A stretch of DNA of 64,000 nt from Lentzea jiangxiensis (GTDB taxonomy: Bacteria > Actinomycetota > Actinomycetes > Mycobacteriales > Pseudonocardiaceae): the NCBI RefSeq assembly GCF_900104175.1, contig NZ_FNIX01000011.1, positions 62,001-126,000 of the forward strand, read 5' to 3'. A model generated the notes under the pieces. The model had not been told where the DNA came from. It saw only the letters and a program-made list of their open reading frames with translations, and ran no database searches. Shown in pieces: positions 32,234 to 41,653 of this stretch. Position numbers and translations under genes: made by a program. Numbering within the stretch: position 1 is the first letter of the stretch; every line of letters begins with the position of its first letter.

Positions 32234-33193
32234 ATGTTCAACGGCGACGCATTTCCAGATCGCGTGGACAGAACCGACGTGCGGCATGTCGAGACGTTGA
32301 CGAGTGCGCTCAGAGCGCTGGACCGCGAATACGGCGGAGGTGCCTGCCGGGACGCCTGCGTCGCGGTGCTGAACTGGGCGACCCCGCTGCTCGACGCCGG
32401 CTCGGTGGGCAGGGCGCCGCACCGGCTGCAGGTCGCGATCGCGGACCTGCACAACCTCGCCGGCTGGGCGTCGTTCGACATGGGACTGCTGGAGTCGGCG
32501 CACCTGCACTTCGGCCGTGCGATGGGCCTCGCGCGCGCATCGGGCAACTGCGCGCTGGAGGCGAACATCCACTACCGGATGGGCCGCGTGCACCTGCACC
32601 ACGAGCTGGCGGAGGACGCTTTGGCCTCGTTCCGCCGAGGACTGCCCATCGCACGGGACAGCGGCTCCACCTTGGCCATGTCCATCCTGCACGCGAACGA
32701 GGCGTGGGCGCTGGCGAAGCTGGGCGCCGAAAGGCAGGCGCTGCGCCAGTTCGCCTGCGCCGAGGACGAGTTCGCCCGTGCCCGCACGGAGGACGCGCCG
32801 CCGTGGGCGCGGTTCTTCGACCTGGCCGACCTGGTGTCGATCGGCGGCATGGTGCACACGGAGCTCGCGCGCACCTGCGACGTGAGGTACGCGCGATCGG
32901 CGATCCCGTTGCTCACCAAGGCGATCTCCTCCGGGGGCGAGGACACCTCGCGCAGCCAGTCGTTCCGGCTCGCCGCGCTGGCGATGAACCACCTGGTGCG
33001 GAACGAACCCGAGCAGGCGCTGGAGGTCGGGGAGCAGGCGATCGCGGTGTCCGGCCCCATCCGCTCGGCGCGCACCCGCGACCGCATGCGGCCGTTGGAG
33101 CAGGAGGCGGTGCGCTTGCGGGGCAACGAGGCCGCGGACCAGCTGGCGTCGAGCCTGGGGAGGTTCATGACGAGCTCGCAGGGTGCCGCATAG
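32234..33193 (+). CDS. TPR-repeat protein, paralogue of the 21.1-kb gene
   Basis: A 319-residue protein, ATG 32234 with AGGAGG and 7 nt spacing. TPR-like helices occupy most of the length (IADLHNLAGWASFDMGLLESAHLHFGRAM, YRMGRVHLHHELAEDALASFRRGL, EAWALAKLGAERQALRQFACAEDEFA). Segments EYGGGACRDACVAVLNW and RMRPLEQEAV match the protein at 21132-22004. No HTH is seen. It precedes the SARP gene by 292 nt, and may be part of its signalling. Ligand or partner unknown. Confidence 0.72.
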   Translation: MFNGDAFPDRVDRTDVRHVETLTSALRALDREYGGGACRDACVAVLNWATPLLDAGSVGRAPHRLQVAIADLHNLAGWASFDMGLLESAHLHFGRAMGLARASGNCALEANIHYRMGRVHLHHELAEDALASFRRGLPIARDSGSTLAMSILHANEAWALAKLGAERQALRQFACAEDEFARARTEDAPPWARFFDLADLVSIGGMVHTELARTCDVRYARSAIPLLTKAISSGGEDTSRSQSFRLAALAMNHLVRNEPEQALEVGEQAIAVSGPIRSARTRDRMRPLEQEAVRLRGNEAADQLASSLGRFMTSSQGAA

Positions 33194-33485
33194 GGCGTGC
33201 TCGCGCTGTTCGTCGTGGAGGCGTCACCGGGGCCCGAGGAGAGGTTGGGCTTTCGAGCCCCGGCGACACCGTCGGGGTGGAGCGGCGCCCCGCTGGGGGG
33301 CCAAAGCGCCGCTCCGGTCCGCGCGTCGGCCGCGGCACCGGTGCTGCCCGGTTTCCGGGCGTCGTCCCCCATGAACAACGCCGATGCCGCGGCCGGGGTT
33401 GTCCTCCCCCTGGGCGAGAATCATCACGCGGCCCGCTGACATTTCGCTGACACGTCAGGGTTACCGGCTGGTTAGGATCGGCGTC

Positions 33486-36410
33486 ATGCAACGGCGTTGG
33501 GGGTTCAGGGTTCTCGGATCGTTGCAGGTCGTCGACGACGGCCGGGTCGTGGAACTGCGCTCGGCCAAGCAGCGTGTCCTGCTCGCCGCGTTGTTGATGA
33601 AAGCCAACGCGCCCGTGTCGACGTATGAGCTGATGGAACACCTTTGGGGCGAAGAGCCTTCGGGTGCGGCGCGCGCGACCCTGCAGACGTACGTCATGCG
33701 GTTGAGGCAGTCGCTGGACGACTTGGCGGACCGCAAACTGGTGCGCACGTGGCCCACCGGCTACTCGATCCACGTCGACGACGACCAGCTCGACCTGCTG
33801 ACCTTCCAGCGCCTGCGCGCCGAGGCCCGGCGCGCGCCCGACCTCGAGACCGAGGCCCGGCTCCTGGGCGAGGCCGCGGCGCTGTGGCGCGGACCGGCGC
33901 TCGACCAGGTGTCGTCGCTGCGGATGGAGCAGACCGACGTGCAGCGGCTCAACGAGCAGCGCTGGGAGGTGCTGGAACGCCGCAACGACGCCGAACTGCA
34001 GCTCGGCCGGCACGACCAGGTCGTCGACGAGCTGCGCTCGCTCGTCGCGGAACACCCGCTGCGCGAACGGTTCTGGTACCAGCTCATGCTCGCCCTGCAC
34101 CGCACCGGTCAGCAGGCGCAGGCGCTCGACGTCTACCGCCGCGCCAGCGAGGTGCTCGCCGACGAGCTCGGCATCGACCCGAACGCCGAGCTCCGCGCCC
34201 TGCACATGGAGGTCCTCGCCGGTTCGTCGGCACCGGTCGCCGTCCAGGCGGGACCGTCGTGGCTGCCGCCCGCGGTGGGTGACTTCTCCGGACGTGCCGA
34301 CGAGGTCGCGCGCCTCACCGCCGGGCTGCGCTCCGGCGGGACGTGGACGATCACCGGACCCGGCGGTGTCGGCAAGACCTCGCTGGCCGTGCACTGCGCC
34401 CACGCCGTGCGCGACGCCTTCCCGGACGGCCAGCTGTACCTGAACCTGCGCGGCGGCGAGCAGAAGCCCGTCGAGCCGGCCGCGGCCCTCGACCGGTTGC
34501 TGCGCGGCCTCGGCGTGTCGGGCGGTGCGATCCCGTCCACTGTGGACGACCGCGTCGACCTGTACCGCGACCTGCTGTCGGACCGGCGGGTCCTGGTCGT
34601 GCTGGACAACGCGGTGAACGAGGCCCAGGTCCGGCCGCTGCTGCCGGGCACCACGGCCGGGGCCGCGCTGGTGACCTCCCGCGCCGCCCTCGCGGGGCTG
34701 GAGGCGGCGCACGTCGTGCCGCTGGACGTCCTGCCCCCGTCCGACGCCCTGGCGCTGCTGCGGGCGGCCGTCGGCGAAGCCCGCTGCGCCGCCGAACCCG
34801 CCGCGGCACAGGAGATCGTGACCTACTGCGGCAACCTGCCGCTGGCGCTGCGCGTGGCGGCGGCTCGCCTGGTGGCACGCCCGCACTGGCAGCTCGCGAA
34901 GCTCGCCGCCCGGCTGTCCGACGAGCGCCGCCGCTTCGACGAGCTCTCGCTGGGCGACCTCGACGTGCGCGCCTCGCTGGCGATGTCCTACGACGGCCTC
35001 GACGAGTCGCACCGGATCGCGTTCCGGTTGCTGTCGCTGGTGGACACCCCGGACTTCCCGGCCTGGGTCGCGTCCCCGCTGCTCGGCCTCGACCCCGACG
35101 ACGCCGAGGACCACGTCGAGGCCCTGGTCGACGCCAGGCTGGTCGACTACGCGGGACGCGACGCGCTGGGACAGGTGCGGTACCGCCTGCACGACCTGCT
35201 GCGCGCCTTCGGCCGCGAGGCCGCCACCGAGGACCCGGCGGTGGCGCTGAGGCCGTTGTTCGAGCAGTGGCTGGACCTCGCGATGCGCGCGGACGCGGAG
35301 CTGCCGCACCAGGGCGTCCGGCTCGATCCCGTGGCGCTGGAACCGTTCGACCTCGGCGACGCGGCGGAGTGGTTCGACGCGGAGTGGCAGAACGTCCACG
35401 CCGTGATCAACCAGGCCGCGGCGCTCGGGCTGGGCGACCTCGCCGCGGAGCTCGCGATCCGGTCGATGGCGTTCTGCGACCTGCGGGCGCGCTTCGACGA
35501 CTGGGAGCAGATCAACTGCCAGGGCCTGTCGTGCGCACCGGCCGACCGCAGGCCGATGCTGTTCCAGCAGCGCGGAATCCTGCGCGCGCGAATGCACGAC
35601 TACGCCGCCGCCTCGGAGAACTTCCAGGCGGCGCAAGAGGGTTTCGCCGCCGCCGGGGACGTGTGGGGCGAGGCGTACGCCTGGTACGGCATGGGCTGGA
35701 TGCACGAGTGGAGCGGCCGGTCCGCCGAGGCCCGCTCGGCCCACCGCGAGGCCATGACCCGGTTCGCCGCCTCCGCGAACCGGCACGGCGAGATCGAGGT
35801 GCTGTGCTCACTGGGCGCCATCGAACGGCGCGCCGGCGGGCTGAGCGCCGCGTCGGAGTACCTGCAGAGGGCCCGGCTGATCGCCCGCGAGATGGGCGAC
35901 GAGCAGAGCGAACTGATGGCGACGCTCGAACTGGGGCGGTTGCACCAGTTCACCGGTGAGCTGGAGCTCTCGGTCTCGTTGCTCCGGTCCTCGCTGGCCG
36001 CCGCGCAGGAGCTCGGCGACCCGGACCTGGCGGCGAACGTCCGGTTGTTCCTCGCGGACACGCTGGTGCGGTCGGGGTCGGCCGCCGCCGCGGAGGAGCA
36101 GCTGGAGCAGGCCTGGGAGTTCTTCGAGGCGCACGACGACCGGCAGGGCCGGATCTGGGTGTGGCGGCTGCGGTCCGGGATGGCCCACTCGGCCGACGAG
36201 GCGCTGAGGTTGGCGTCGCTCGCGTTGGAGTCGGCTCGCGGGATGGGGTCGCCGCCGGAGTTCGGGCGCTCCCTGCGGGTGTTCGGGAACGCCCTGGAGC
36301 GGGCCGGGCGGGCGCGGGAGGCTCGGGAGCAGTGGCGGCTGGCCGAGGAGACGCTGACTGCTGCCGGGTTCCAGGCCGAGGTGGAGGAGCTGCGGATGGC
36401 CACTTCGTGA
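33486..36410 (+). CDS. AfsR-type SARP regulator (BTAD, NB-ARC, TPR)
   Basis: A 974-residue activator, start ATG 33486. N-terminal OmpR-like winged helix (FRVLGSLQVVDDGRVVELRSAKQRVLLAALLMKANAPVSTYELMEHLW) and BTAD domain to about residue 245, NB-ARC ATPase with P-loop ITGPGGVGKTSLAVHC near residue 289, LVVLDNAVN, CGNLPLALRVAA, then TPRs to the C-terminus (AWYGMGWMHEWSGRSAEARSAHREAM). These switch on secondary-metabolite operons from direct repeats in promoters. It lies between two P450/ferredoxin pairs. Confidence 0.94.
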   Translation: MQRRWGFRVLGSLQVVDDGRVVELRSAKQRVLLAALLMKANAPVSTYELMEHLWGEEPSGAARATLQTYVMRLRQSLDDLADRKLVRTWPTGYSIHVDDDQLDLLTFQRLRAEARRAPDLETEARLLGEAAALWRGPALDQVSSLRMEQTDVQRLNEQRWEVLERRNDAELQLGRHDQVVDELRSLVAEHPLRERFWYQLMLALHRTGQQAQALDVYRRASEVLADELGIDPNAELRALHMEVLAGSSAPVAVQAGPSWLPPAVGDFSGRADEVARLTAGLRSGGTWTITGPGGVGKTSLAVHCAHAVRDAFPDGQLYLNLRGGEQKPVEPAAALDRLLRGLGVSGGAIPSTVDDRVDLYRDLLSDRRVLVVLDNAVNEAQVRPLLPGTTAGAALVTSRAALAGLEAAHVVPLDVLPPSDALALLRAAVGEARCAAEPAAAQEIVTYCGNLPLALRVAAARLVARPHWQLAKLAARLSDERRRFDELSLGDLDVRASLAMSYDGLDESHRIAFRLLSLVDTPDFPAWVASPLLGLDPDDAEDHVEALVDARLVDYAGRDALGQVRYRLHDLLRAFGREAATEDPAVALRPLFEQWLDLAMRADAELPHQGVRLDPVALEPFDLGDAAEWFDAEWQNVHAVINQAAALGLGDLAAELAIRSMAFCDLRARFDDWEQINCQGLSCAPADRRPMLFQQRGILRARMHDYAAASENFQAAQEGFAAAGDVWGEAYAWYGMGWMHEWSGRSAEARSAHREAMTRFAASANRHGEIEVLCSLGAIERRAGGLSAASEYLQRARLIAREMGDEQSELMATLELGRLHQFTGELELSVSLLRSSLAAAQELGDPDLAANVRLFLADTLVRSGSAAAAEEQLEQAWEFFEAHDDRQGRIWVWRLRSGMAHSADEALRLASLALESARGMGSPPEFGRSLRVFGNALERAGRAREAREQWRLAEETLTAAGFQAEVEELRMATS

Positions 36411-36669
36411 GGTGGTCGCCTTCGAAGTGACGTCGGCTTCGTGGAGTCGGCGCTTTCGGAGTGGAGTCGCCTTGGGGCGGTGGTTGCTCCGGGGCCGATG
36501 TCGCGCGTGGTTGCGTCGCCGCTTCCCATGCGGCGCAGGGGTTCGTCCACTGGTTGCCGTCCCACCAGCGCACGTAGCGCGGGCCGGCGTTGTCCGGGTA
36601 CCAGCCGGGCGCGGTGTTCACGGCCCGAGCCCAGGGCGGAGCGGTCGCCGGTGCCGGGCGACGGGGCAC
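36411..36669 (-). pseudogene. DUF2510-domain fragment antisense to the SARP 3' end
   Basis: The minus frame contains the DUF2510 signature APGWYPDNAGPRYVRWWDGN then QWTNPCAAW around 36522-36610. After this the frame stays open for over 500 nt antisense to the SARP gene without recognisable content, so I regard only the domain as real. It is probably the remnant of a membrane protein truncated by rearrangement near the SARP gene. Confidence 0.4.
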
Positions 36670-36694
36670 TGGTGTCGCCCGGCACCGACGGCGG

Positions 36695-36886
36695 TCAGCT
36701 GATCGTGATCGCCCCGGCGGGGCAGAGGCCGGCCGCTTCCTCCGCGGTGGCCTCGTGTGCTTCGTCCGGGTGTTCCTGCAGGAGCACGACGGTGCCGTCG
36801 TCCTCGTTCTGGTCGAAGAGGTCCGGGTCGGTCAGGACGCACATCCCCGATCCGCAGCACTTCGACTGGTCGACCGAAATCTTCAT
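36695..36886 (-). CDS. Ferredoxin, partner of the 38-kb P450
   Basis: A 63-residue ferredoxin. ATG 36886 overlaps the P450 stop (ATGA). Cysteine pattern C-C-G-S-G-M-C (C10/C11/C16) and C55 in AGLCPAGAI fit a 3Fe-4S or 4Fe-4S ferredoxin used by actinomycete P450s. It has an acidic surface (DLFDQNEDDGT). It is not closely alike to the other ferredoxin in the window. Confidence 0.92.
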   Translation of the reverse strand: MKISVDQSKCCGSGMCVLTDPDLFDQNEDDGTVVLLQEHPDEAHEATAEEAAGLCPAGAITIS

Positions 36887-38091
36887 GACGACCACGCTAC
36901 TGGCAGCGAGTGCACCCCGTAGATGCCCATGTCGGTGCGCAGCGGGACGTCCTGCGGTGCCACGTCGAGGCGGAGGTCGGGGAACTCCTGGAACAGCTTG
37001 GAGAACCCGATCCGCATCTCGATGCGGGCCAGCTGCTGGCCGAGGCACTGGTGGATGCCGTGGCCGAACGCGACGTGGCCGTTCGCCGGGCGGCGCAGGT
37101 CCAGCTCCTCCGGGTTGCCGGGGAACTTCTCCGGGTCCCGGTTCGCCGCCGGCACGTGCATCAGGACGGTGTCGCCCGCCTTGATGAGGTGGCCGTCGAT
37201 CTCCACGTCGTCGGTCGCGGTGCGCACCGGTCCGAAGTGGATGATCGACAGGTAGCGCATCAGCTCCTCGACGGCGTTGTCGACGATCTCGGGCTCGTCG
37301 CGCAGGACCTTCAGCTGCTCCGGGTGCTGCAGGAGCGTGAAGGTGCCGATGCCCAGCATGTTCGCCGTGGTCTCGTGACCCGCCAGCAGGAGGAGCAGCG
37401 CCATGTTCGCCGCCTCCTCGTCGGTCGGCTCACCCGTGGCGATCAGGTCGCTGATCATGTCGTCGCCGGGGGTCTCCTTCTTGCGGGCGACGAGCTCCCG
37501 CATGAAGGCCTGGATGCGCCCCATCGCGTCCATGGCCTCCTGGAACGTCGACTCCAGGCTCAGCAGCTTCGCCGTGTCCTCCTGGAACCGGTGCCGCTCT
37601 TCGTAGTCCACGCCCAGCATCGCGCAGATGACCAGCGACGGCACGGGAAGGGCGAACTCCTTCACGAGGTCCGCCCTGCCGTCGAACGACCGCAGGTGCT
37701 TGAGCTGGTCGTCGACGATCGTGCCGATCCACTCGGACAGCTGGTTCATCCGCCGGACGGTGAACTGGCCCTGCAGCATCTTGCGCAGCCGGGTGTGGTC
37801 CGGCGGGTCCTGGCTCAGGAACATGCCGGGCTCGACCTTGCGCCGCTCGGGCGGCGCCTCGCCCTGGAACCGGACGTCGAGCATGTGGTGCTTCGACGGG
37901 TCGTTCGTGAACTTCGGGCTTCCCAGCACCTCGCGCACCTGGTGGTGGCCGGTGACCAGCCAGCCGAGGTGACCGTCGGCGAACTTCAGCCTGCTGATGC
38001 GGGCCTTCTCGCGGATCTCGGTGACCTCGGCGGGCGGGTCGAACGGGGTTTGGCGCTTCGTGGGCAGTTCGTCGGAGATCAGTTCGGTCAT
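36883..38091 (-). CDS. Cytochrome P450
   Basis: A 402-residue CYP; ATG 38091 has GGAGG 9 nt upstream. I-helix LLLLAGHETTANML, ExxR in AVEELMRYL, heme loop VAFGHGIHQCLGQQLA with Cys about residue 349, plus the SQDPPDHTRLRKML C-helix motif. Coupled to the ferredoxin gene behind it. It differs clearly from the first P450, so it is a separate enzyme. Substrate unknown; context with SARP, ABC-F and monooxygenase genes suggests secondary metabolism or detoxification. Confidence 0.93.
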   Translation of the reverse strand: MTELISDELPTKRQTPFDPPAEVTEIREKARISRLKFADGHLGWLVTGHHQVREVLGSPKFTNDPSKHHMLDVRFQGEAPPERRKVEPGMFLSQDPPDHTRLRKMLQGQFTVRRMNQLSEWIGTIVDDQLKHLRSFDGRADLVKEFALPVPSLVICAMLGVDYEERHRFQEDTAKLLSLESTFQEAMDAMGRIQAFMRELVARKKETPGDDMISDLIATGEPTDEEAANMALLLLLAGHETTANMLGIGTFTLLQHPEQLKVLRDEPEIVDNAVEELMRYLSIIHFGPVRTATDDVEIDGHLIKAGDTVLMHVPAANRDPEKFPGNPEELDLRRPANGHVAFGHGIHQCLGQQLARIEMRIGFSKLFQEFPDLRLDVAPQDVPLRTDMGIYGVHSLPVAWSS

Positions 38092-38122
38092 CTCGCACAC
38101 CTCCCAGTGCTCGGCAGAGGAC

Positions 38123-39682
<1,560 letters not shown>

Positions 39683-39711
39683 GGGAATCCTCTTCCGGGT
39701 ACGCGAAATCA

Positions 39712-39738
39712 GGACGTGGTGCGCGGTGGCACACGTCC
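39712..39738 (-). promoter_or_regulatory. Attenuator hairpin between leader peptide and ABC-F gene
   Basis: On the minus strand GGACGTG pairs with CACGTCC (positions 39732-39738 and 39712-39718) with additional inner TGC/GCA pairing, followed by CTGATTTC. It starts four bases after the leader-peptide stop. A ribosome stalled on the leader would change its folding. Confidence 0.6.
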
Positions 39739-39742
39739 GTGA

Positions 39743-39775
39743 TCAGAGGTAGAAGACCCCGTACCCGAATCCCAT
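39743..39775 (-). CDS. Leader peptide MGFGYGVFYL upstream of the ABC-F gene
   Basis: Translated directly: ATG GGA TTC GGG TAC GGG GTC TTC TAC CTC TGA. Ten residues rich in aromatic and glycine residues, ending 61 nt before the ABC-F start with a hairpin between. This is the arrangement of ribosome-mediated attenuators of antibiotic resistance genes. No strong ribosome site was identified, as the sequence upstream is GTAAGTACCGTGG. Confidence 0.6.
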   Translation of the reverse strand: MGFGYGVFYL

Positions 39776-39789
39776 GAAACCCACGGTAC

Positions 39790-40326
39790 TTACGGCCGCA
39801 ACGCCTTTTCGACGGCGTCGCGCAGGTCGGCCACGCTCTCCTCGGTGCCCGGCGCCGGACCGGTCGTGCTGCCGCCGCCGACGAGCCGGTAGAAGAGCAG
39901 GCCCTCCAGGAACGCCGTGAAGTGCGCGCCGGAGCGTTCGGGATTCTCGTGCCCCAACGCCTTCGCGAGTGCCGTGGCCTGCTCGCGCGGCGAGTGGACC
40001 AGGATCGACCGCAGCTCGGGGTGGTGCGTGGCCTCGAGCATCGCCGCGTACCGGGCGAGCGTCCGGTTCCGCTCGACGAGCCAGCTGTCGAGCGTCCTCG
40101 CGATGCTGCCCACGACGTCGGCCGGGTCGAGGGCGGTGTCGATCCGCTCCTGGGCGGCGAGCCGTTCCACGAACCCCTCGACCAGCGCCTTGCGGGTGCG
40201 GAAGTACGCGCTGGTGGAGCCCTCCGGCAGGCCCGCCCGGCGGTCGACCGCCCGGTGGGTGAGGCCCCGCATGCCCTGCTCCGCCACGAGCTGGATCGCG
40301 GTGTCGGTGATGAGGTCTTTGCGCAT
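39790..40326 (-). CDS. TetR-family regulator
   Basis: A 178-residue protein starting MRKDLITDTAIQLVAEQGMR, with HTH THRAVDRRAGLPEGSTSAYFRTRKALVEGF. The C-terminal ligand domain is all-helical. It is divergent from the FAD monooxygenase with the double CTACA-N2-TGTAG operator in the 71-bp gap, so it very likely represses the monooxygenase and itself. Its 3' end is 14 nt from the ABC-F leader, so readthrough to the ABC-F gene is possible. Confidence 0.9.
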   Translation of the reverse strand: MRKDLITDTAIQLVAEQGMRGLTHRAVDRRAGLPEGSTSAYFRTRKALVEGFVERLAAQERIDTALDPADVVGSIARTLDSWLVERNRTLARYAAMLEATHHPELRSILVHSPREQATALAKALGHENPERSGAHFTAFLEGLLFYRLVGGGSTTGPAPGTEESVADLRDAVEKALRP

Positions 40327-40354
40327 TGTGGTCCCGATCTCGTCCTGGACGGCA

Positions 40355-40388
40355 CTCTACAGGTGTAGATTCCTCTACACCTGTAGAG
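40355..40388. promoter_or_regulatory. Double TetR operator, perfect 15+15 inverted repeat
   Basis: CTCTACAGGTGTAGA (40355-40369) and TCTACACCTGTAGAG (40374-40388) are exact reverse complements with TTCC between. Each arm holds its own palindrome CTACA-N2-TGTAG (40357-40368 and 40375-40386), 18 bp apart centre to centre, so two dimers can bind. The right half sits directly against the GAGGAGG ribosome site of the monooxygenase. Confidence 0.85.
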
Positions 40389-40397
40389 GAGGATGCG

Positions 40398-41471
40398 ATG
40401 AAGGCGATCGTGGTGGGTGGCGGCATCGGCGGGCTGGCGGCGGCGGTGTCGTTGCGGCGCGTCGGCTGGGAGGTCGTCGTCTACGAGCGTGCGGCGTCCT
40501 TCGGTGAGATCGGCGCTGGCGTGGGGGTGATGCCCAACGCGTTGCGCGCGTTGGAGTGGATGGGCGTCGCCGACGAGGTCCGGCGGCTGGGCACCCCGCG
40601 GGTGTCCGGCGGCGTGCGGTCCTCCGACGGGCGCTGGCTCGTGCACCTGCCCGACGTCGGCCAGGACAAGGTCGTCGCGATGCACCGCGCCGACCTGCAC
40701 GGCGTCCTGCTGCGCGCCCTGCCGTCCGAGATCCTCGTCAACGACGTCGAGGTCACCAGCGCCGACGAGCTGGACGCGGACCTCGTGGTGGCGGCGGACG
40801 GCATCCACAGCCGGCTGCGCGCGGAACTGCTGCCCGGTGCGCCGGAACCGGTGTACGCGGGGGCGACGGCGTGGCGCGGGGTGGCGCCGGGGCCGTACGA
40901 CCTGCCGATCTCGCAGACGCTCGGTCCCGGCCGCGAGGCGGGGATCCTGCCGCTGGGAGACGGCCGGGTCTGCTGGTACATGGCCGCCGTGGCGCCCCCT
41001 CAGGCCTCGTTGGACCCGCTTGAGCTGTTCGGCGGCTGGCACGACCCGTTGCCCCACCTCGTGGCGTCGACCCCTGACGTGATCAGGCACGACATCTACG
41101 AGCTGCCGCTGCTGCCGACGTTCGTGCGGGGACGGGTGGCGCTGCTCGGCGACGCGGCGCACGCGATGACGCCCTACCTGGGGCAGGGGGCGTGCATGGC
41201 GCTGGAGGACGCGGTGACGCTGGCGGCCGTCGGCGGCGATCTCGCCCGCTACGACGCGTTGCGGAGGCCCCGCGCGCAGGCGGTGTGGAAAGGATCGCGG
41301 ATGGCGGGCAGGTTCGGCATCGAAGTGCGGTCGCCGGTCGCCCTGGCGTTGCGGAACTCCGCCTTCCGCCTCTTGCCGCATTCGGTGGCCGTCACAGGGA
41401 TGACGCGGTTCACCGGTTGGCGGATACCCGCCGAAGTTCACTCGAACGGGTCGAGTCCCTCACCGACCTAG
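40398..41471 (+). CDS. FAD-dependent monooxygenase (aromatic hydroxylase type)
   Basis: A 357-residue class A flavoprotein; ATG 40398 with GAGGAGG. FAD motif IVVGGGIGGLAAAVSLRRVGWEVVVYE, DG motif DLVVAADGIHSRLR, GD motif GRVALLGDAAHAMTPYLGQGACMALEDAVTLA. Such enzymes hydroxylate aromatic or polyketide substrates with NAD(P)H, or inactivate antibiotics such as rifamycin and tetracycline. Neighbouring ABC-F and TetR genes suggest detoxification, but the substrate is not predictable. Length is short but complete. Confidence 0.9.
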   Translation: MKAIVVGGGIGGLAAAVSLRRVGWEVVVYERAASFGEIGAGVGVMPNALRALEWMGVADEVRRLGTPRVSGGVRSSDGRWLVHLPDVGQDKVVAMHRADLHGVLLRALPSEILVNDVEVTSADELDADLVVAADGIHSRLRAELLPGAPEPVYAGATAWRGVAPGPYDLPISQTLGPGREAGILPLGDGRVCWYMAAVAPPQASLDPLELFGGWHDPLPHLVASTPDVIRHDIYELPLLPTFVRGRVALLGDAAHAMTPYLGQGACMALEDAVTLAAVGGDLARYDALRRPRAQAVWKGSRMAGRFGIEVRSPVALALRNSAFRLLPHSVAVTGMTRFTGWRIPAEVHSNGSSPSPT

Positions 41472-41653
41472 ATCACCGGTCACTGTGTGATGACGGCGAG
41501 ATAACGGTCCAAGACCACCCTTTGTCGCGCCCATTGTCACCCAGTTGCGGTATCAAGCACTTGCTGAGCGTGTCGGACGCGCTCCAGTGATCCAGTCGGC
41601 GTAGCGCTACAGGCGGTTTCCGCTGCACGAAAGCGCAACTACGGTGCCTCGCC

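Noticed and set aside
33194..33485. Small open frame between the TPR and SARP genes
   Set aside because: It starts at a GTG near the previous stop but has a low-complexity Ala/Pro/Gly product and no ribosome site.
33165..35786. 873-codon minus-strand frame antisense to the SARP gene
   Set aside because: No domains, composition typical of a shadow frame.
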